Assembly (NCBI RefSeq): GCF_026625705.1
Contig: NZ_CP113059.1
Span: 124,001 to 188,000 of the forward strand
Direction: 5' to 3'
DNA: 64,000 nt
Source: Pedobacter sp. SL55
GTDB taxonomy: Bacteria > Bacteroidota > Bacteroidia > Sphingobacteriales > Sphingobacteriaceae
The notes under the pieces were generated by a model. It was not told the origin of the DNA, searched no databases, and worked only from the letters and a program-made list of their open reading frames with translations. Shown one piece after another: positions 61,389 through 64,000 of this stretch; the first letter of the stretch is position 1, and every line of letters starts with the position of its first letter. The position numbers and the translations under genes are program-made.

Positions 61389-61513
61389 GCGTTAATACAA
61401 AAAACATTAAAGCCTTAAAATCTGCTTTAAGATAGGTTAAAAATGTTTACAAATATAATTAAACCTATGGATAAAAAGGCATTACCAACAAAAACCTAAA
61501 AAGGCATTGCTTT

Positions 61514-63388
61514 TTAGGCTATTTCCAATTCTTCTATTTCTTTTTCTTGTCTATCAACCTCATCTTTTTCTATACGCAGGTTTCTGATGATATGTTGTTG
61601 CCTATCTGGTGTATTTTTACCCATGTAGTATTCCAACAAGCTCTTAATGGTTTGCTCCTTTAAAATTACTGGATCTAAGCGAATATCTTTTCCAATAAAC
61701 AAACCAAACTCATCTGGAGAAATTTCTCCCAAACCTTTAAACCTTGTAATTTCTGGCTTTCCACCTAATTTAGAAATGGCATTTTTACGTTCTTCATCGC
61801 TATAGCAGTAAATAGTTTCCTTCTTATTTCTAACCCTAAAAAGTGGCGTTTGTAAAATGTAAACATGGCCTGCCTTTACCAAATCTGGGAAAAATTGCAG
61901 AAAGAAAGTCATCATCAATAAACGAATGTGCATGCCATCTACGTCGGCATCGGTTGCAATTACAATATTGTTGTAATGCAGGCCTTCTAACCCATCCTCA
62001 ATATTTAAGGCATGTTGCAAAAGGTTAAACTCTTCGTTTTCGTACACCACTTTTTTGGTTAGCTCGTAACAGTTTAAAGGCTTACCTTTTAAAGAAAATA
62101 CCGCTTGCGTTTCTACATCTCTCGATTTTGTGATAGATCCCGATGCAGAATCTCCCTCGGTAATAAACAAGGTAGTTTCGTGCCTACGCTCATGGTTAGT
62201 GTTAAAATGCACCTTACAATCGCGTAGTTTTTTATTATGCAAGGATGCTTTCTTGGCCCTATCGTTCGCTAGTTTTTTAATACCAGCAATATCTTTGCGC
62301 TCACGCTCCGATTGTTTAATTCTGGCCTCAATCGCATCAGCTACTTCTTTGTGCTTGTGCAAATAATCGTCTAACTCTTTTTTCAAGAAATCGTTAACAA
62401 AGGTACGTACCGTTTGCCCCTCTGGCGCAATACGTTCTGAACCCAATTTGGTTTTGGTTTGCGACTCAAAAACCGGCTCTTGCACACGTATGGCAATGGC
62501 TGCAATAATAGAGGCCCTCACATCTGAAGCATCATAATCTTTGTTATAAAACTCTCTAATAGTTTTTACTACCGCCTCTCTAAATGCCGCTTGGTGTGTA
62601 CCGCCCTGCGTAGTGTACTGCCCGTTTACAAACGAGTGGTAATCTTCGCCGTATTGCTGGCCGTGGGTCATGGCTACTTCAATGTCATGCCCTTTTAGGT
62701 GGATAATTGGGTATCTAATTTCCTCAGGCTTATTCTGTTTCGAAAGTAAGTCGTACAAACCTCTTTCCGAGAAATATTTTTGATTATTGAAATTGATGGT
62801 TAAACCCGTATTTAAGAACACATAGTTCCAAATCATGCTTTCTACAAAATCAGGAATGTAACGGTAATTCCTAAAAATAGTTTCATCTGGATAGAAAGTA
62901 ATCGAAGTACCATTACGTTGTGTGGTATCAATCTCTGGATGTTCTGTAACAATCAATCCTTTACTAAACTCTACTCTTTTAGTTTTACCATCACGGTAAC
63001 TTTGCACTACAAAATTGGTAGAAAGCGCATTTACAGCCTTGGTACCTACCCCATTCATCCCTACCGATTTTTGGAAGGCGTTGCTATCGTACTTTCCACC
63101 AGTATTCATTTTAGAAACGCAATCTATCACTTTACCCAAAGGGATGCCCCTACCGTAATCTCGCACAATTACCCGATGATCGCTTAAACTAATGTCAATA
63201 GTTTTACCAGCGCCCATCATAAACTCATCAATAGAGTTATCTACAATTTCTTTCAGCAGTACATAAACCCCATCATCGGGTGCAGAACCATCGCCCAGCT
63301 TACCGATATACATGCCCGGCCTACGGCGAATATGTTCTTGCCAATCTAAGGATTTAATACTGTCTTCGTTATAAATTGGTTCTGCCAT
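61514..63388 (-). CDS. parE: DNA topoisomerase IV subunit B
   Basis: 624 residues. The GHKL ATPase domain ([34 protein letters not shown]), the transducer domain and the TOPRIM domain ([24 protein letters not shown]) are all present, and the length and motifs match Bacteroidota ParE rather than GyrB. The C-terminus ends KEIEELEIA. With ParC it unlinks replicated chromosomes. The parC partner is not directly downstream; that position is held by the hybrid kinase gene. A TAAATTTG box at 63435-63442 lies upstream. Confidence 0.92.
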   Translation of the reverse strand: MAEPIYNEDSIKSLDWQEHIRRRPGMYIGKLGDGSAPDDGVYVLLKEIVDNSIDEFMMGAGKTIDISLSDHRVIVRDYGRGIPLGKVIDCVSKMNTGGKYDSNAFQKSVGMNGVGTKAVNALSTNFVVQSYRDGKTKRVEFSKGLIVTEHPEIDTTQRNGTSITFYPDETIFRNYRYIPDFVESMIWNYVFLNTGLTINFNNQKYFSERGLYDLLSKQNKPEEIRYPIIHLKGHDIEVAMTHGQQYGEDYHSFVNGQYTTQGGTHQAAFREAVVKTIREFYNKDYDASDVRASIIAAIAIRVQEPVFESQTKTKLGSERIAPEGQTVRTFVNDFLKKELDDYLHKHKEVADAIEARIKQSERERKDIAGIKKLANDRAKKASLHNKKLRDCKVHFNTNHERRHETTLFITEGDSASGSITKSRDVETQAVFSLKGKPLNCYELTKKVVYENEEFNLLQHALNIEDGLEGLHYNNIVIATDADVDGMHIRLLMMTFFLQFFPDLVKAGHVYILQTPLFRVRNKKETIYCYSDEERKNAISKLGGKPEITRFKGLGEISPDEFGLFIGKDIRLDPVILKEQTIKSLLEYYMGKNTPDRQQHIIRNLRIEKDEVDRQEKEIEELEIA

Positions 63389-63434
63389 AACTCTGTTGTG
63401 TGTAGATTCTTGATTGAGATGCCAATCAACATTA

Positions 63435-63442
63435 CAAATTTA
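63435..63442 (-). promoter_or_regulatory. TAnnTTTG promoter box for parE
   Basis: TAAATTTG on the minus strand, 46 bp upstream of the parE ATG. Confidence 0.45.
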
Positions 63443-63583
63443 ATCATTTACGGCCGCTTTTTCAGGCTAGATTTCCACATTTACACAAATCTAGCACCTT
63501 ACATTGTATTTTTTTGAGGATGAAATTGTTCAGCAGCTTTTTATTATTAAATTGGGCTTCTAAACAGCTAGACTGAGATATGC

Positions 63584-63644
63584 CGTCATGCTGAACTCGT
63601 TTCAGCATCAGCTTAACAGATCCTGAAATAAATTCAGGATGACG
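63584..63644. repeat. dispersed intergenic repeat (copy 3)
   Basis: Begins CGTCATGCTGAACTCG, has a second half with ATCCTGAAATAAATTCAGGAT, and ends ATGACG. The ends are inverted and the whole forms two hairpins. The same type is common in Bacteroidota intergenic regions. Confidence 0.7.
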
Positions 63645-63697
63645 AAAACCAGAAAACTGGCCAACACAACCTAAACCACTAACAAACTAAAACTCAA

Positions 63698-64000
63698 ATG
63701 AACCCAGAGAAAAAGCAACTGTCCCTGTTCGATCTATCTATGATTGTAGTGAGCCTAGTGATAGGCATGGGAATTTTCCGTACCCCTGTAAACGTGGCGG
63801 CAAAAGCCCAAATCCCCGAATTGTTTTTCTTAGCGTGGATAGTGGGCGGCTTTGTAGCGCTCTGTGGCGCCCTCACTTATGCCGAAATTGGCTCTCGCTT
63901 CCCTGTAACTGGCGGTTATTACAAAATCTTCTCTGTTTGCTACCACCCCTCTATCGCATTTGCCATCAATTGCATTATTGTAGTTAGCAATGCAGCTTCT
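63698..64000 (+). CDS. APC-superfamily amino-acid permease (N-terminus only)
   Basis: The first 101 codons of a membrane transporter that runs off the right edge. It starts MNPEKKQLSLFDLSMIVVSL, then VIGMGIFRTPVNVAAKAQIP, with the family's typical GxGIF motif in the first membrane helix, and further helices FFLAWIVGGFVALCGALTYA and SRFPVTGGYYKIF. These features mark the amino acid/polyamine/organocation superfamily. The substrate cannot be told from this part. Confidence 0.88.
   Translation, partial: MNPEKKQLSLFDLSMIVVSLVIGMGIFRTPVNVAAKAQIPELFFLAWIVGGFVALCGALTYAEIGSRFPVTGGYYKIFSVCYHPSIAFAINCIIVVSNAAS

Larger units (their letters stand above)
63389..63697. other. divergent intergenic region parE / permease
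   Basis: About 310 bp, holding the parE promoter box and the dispersed repeat; nothing else was recognised. Confidence 0.5.

Noticed and set aside
61514..63388. DNA gyrase subunit B
   Set aside because: The length (624) and the N-terminal start [20 protein letters not shown] are those of Bacteroidota ParE; a gyrB assignment cannot be fully excluded without alignment.

Overview
The window is 64 kb of a Bacteroidota chromosome, most probably Sphingobacteriaceae and Pedobacter-like. The support is AT-rich DNA, TAnnTTTG promoter boxes, a TonB-dependent receptor, a PorV/PorQ-type protein, a tamB/tamL pair, Bacteroidota-only families such as DUF8202 proteins, and dispersed intergenic palindromes of a kind common in this group. 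No rRNA, tRNA or CRISPR array was seen. Most of the window is housekeeping and envelope genes.

Layout. 1-10.9 kb (minus strand): a two-gene surface locus. A 2151-residue collagen-like fibre protein with 20 tandem modules is followed by a very large secreted DUF11/TSP3/DUF8202 protein that runs off the left edge. 11.4-15.7 kb: a signalling island with a CheY-like regulator, a DUF892 protein, a NarL-type kinase and regulator pair with a membrane protein and a small conserved protein, and a peptidase M15-like protein that has lost its zinc ligands. 15.9-20.1 kb: an MscS channel and a complete IS21-family element inserted beside gene remnants. 20.1-27.9 kb: mnmE, an AI-2E-family permease, a TSUP permease, argS and an ABC-F ATPase. 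28-33.9 kb: a TonB receptor, a penicillin acylase-family hydrolase and a small membrane protein. 33.9-41.5 kb: a LuxE-like protein, an Xre/RES toxin-antitoxin pair, tyrS, an AcpH-like protein, a PorV/PorQ protein, an MDR reductase, a small conserved protein and a Fur-family regulator. 41.6-50.5 kb: a periplasmic chaperone and MoxR cluster, a possible HolD-like protein, rdgB, a beta-lactamase-like protein, an amidohydrolase and cdd. 50.7-64 kb: tamB-tamL, a YihY/BrkB protein, a hybrid histidine kinase, parE and the start of an amino-acid permease.

Seven probable single-base frameshifts break or truncate otherwise well-conserved reading frames: the 13.1-13.7 kb membrane protein, the TonB receptor, the acylase N-terminus, rdgB, the beta-lactamase and, twice, the hybrid kinase. 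So many in 64 kb points first to uncorrected assembly indels; real decay or homopolymer phase variation is the alternative. Affected genes are given as whole loci with the shift position.

The most interesting items are the collagen/beta-module fibre gene, the M15 pseudoenzyme, the one-site ABC-F ATPase, the possible HolD-like protein, the operator palindrome around the Xre/RES promoter, promoter boxes placed so close to start codons that the messages may be leaderless, and an orphan promoter followed by a hairpin.
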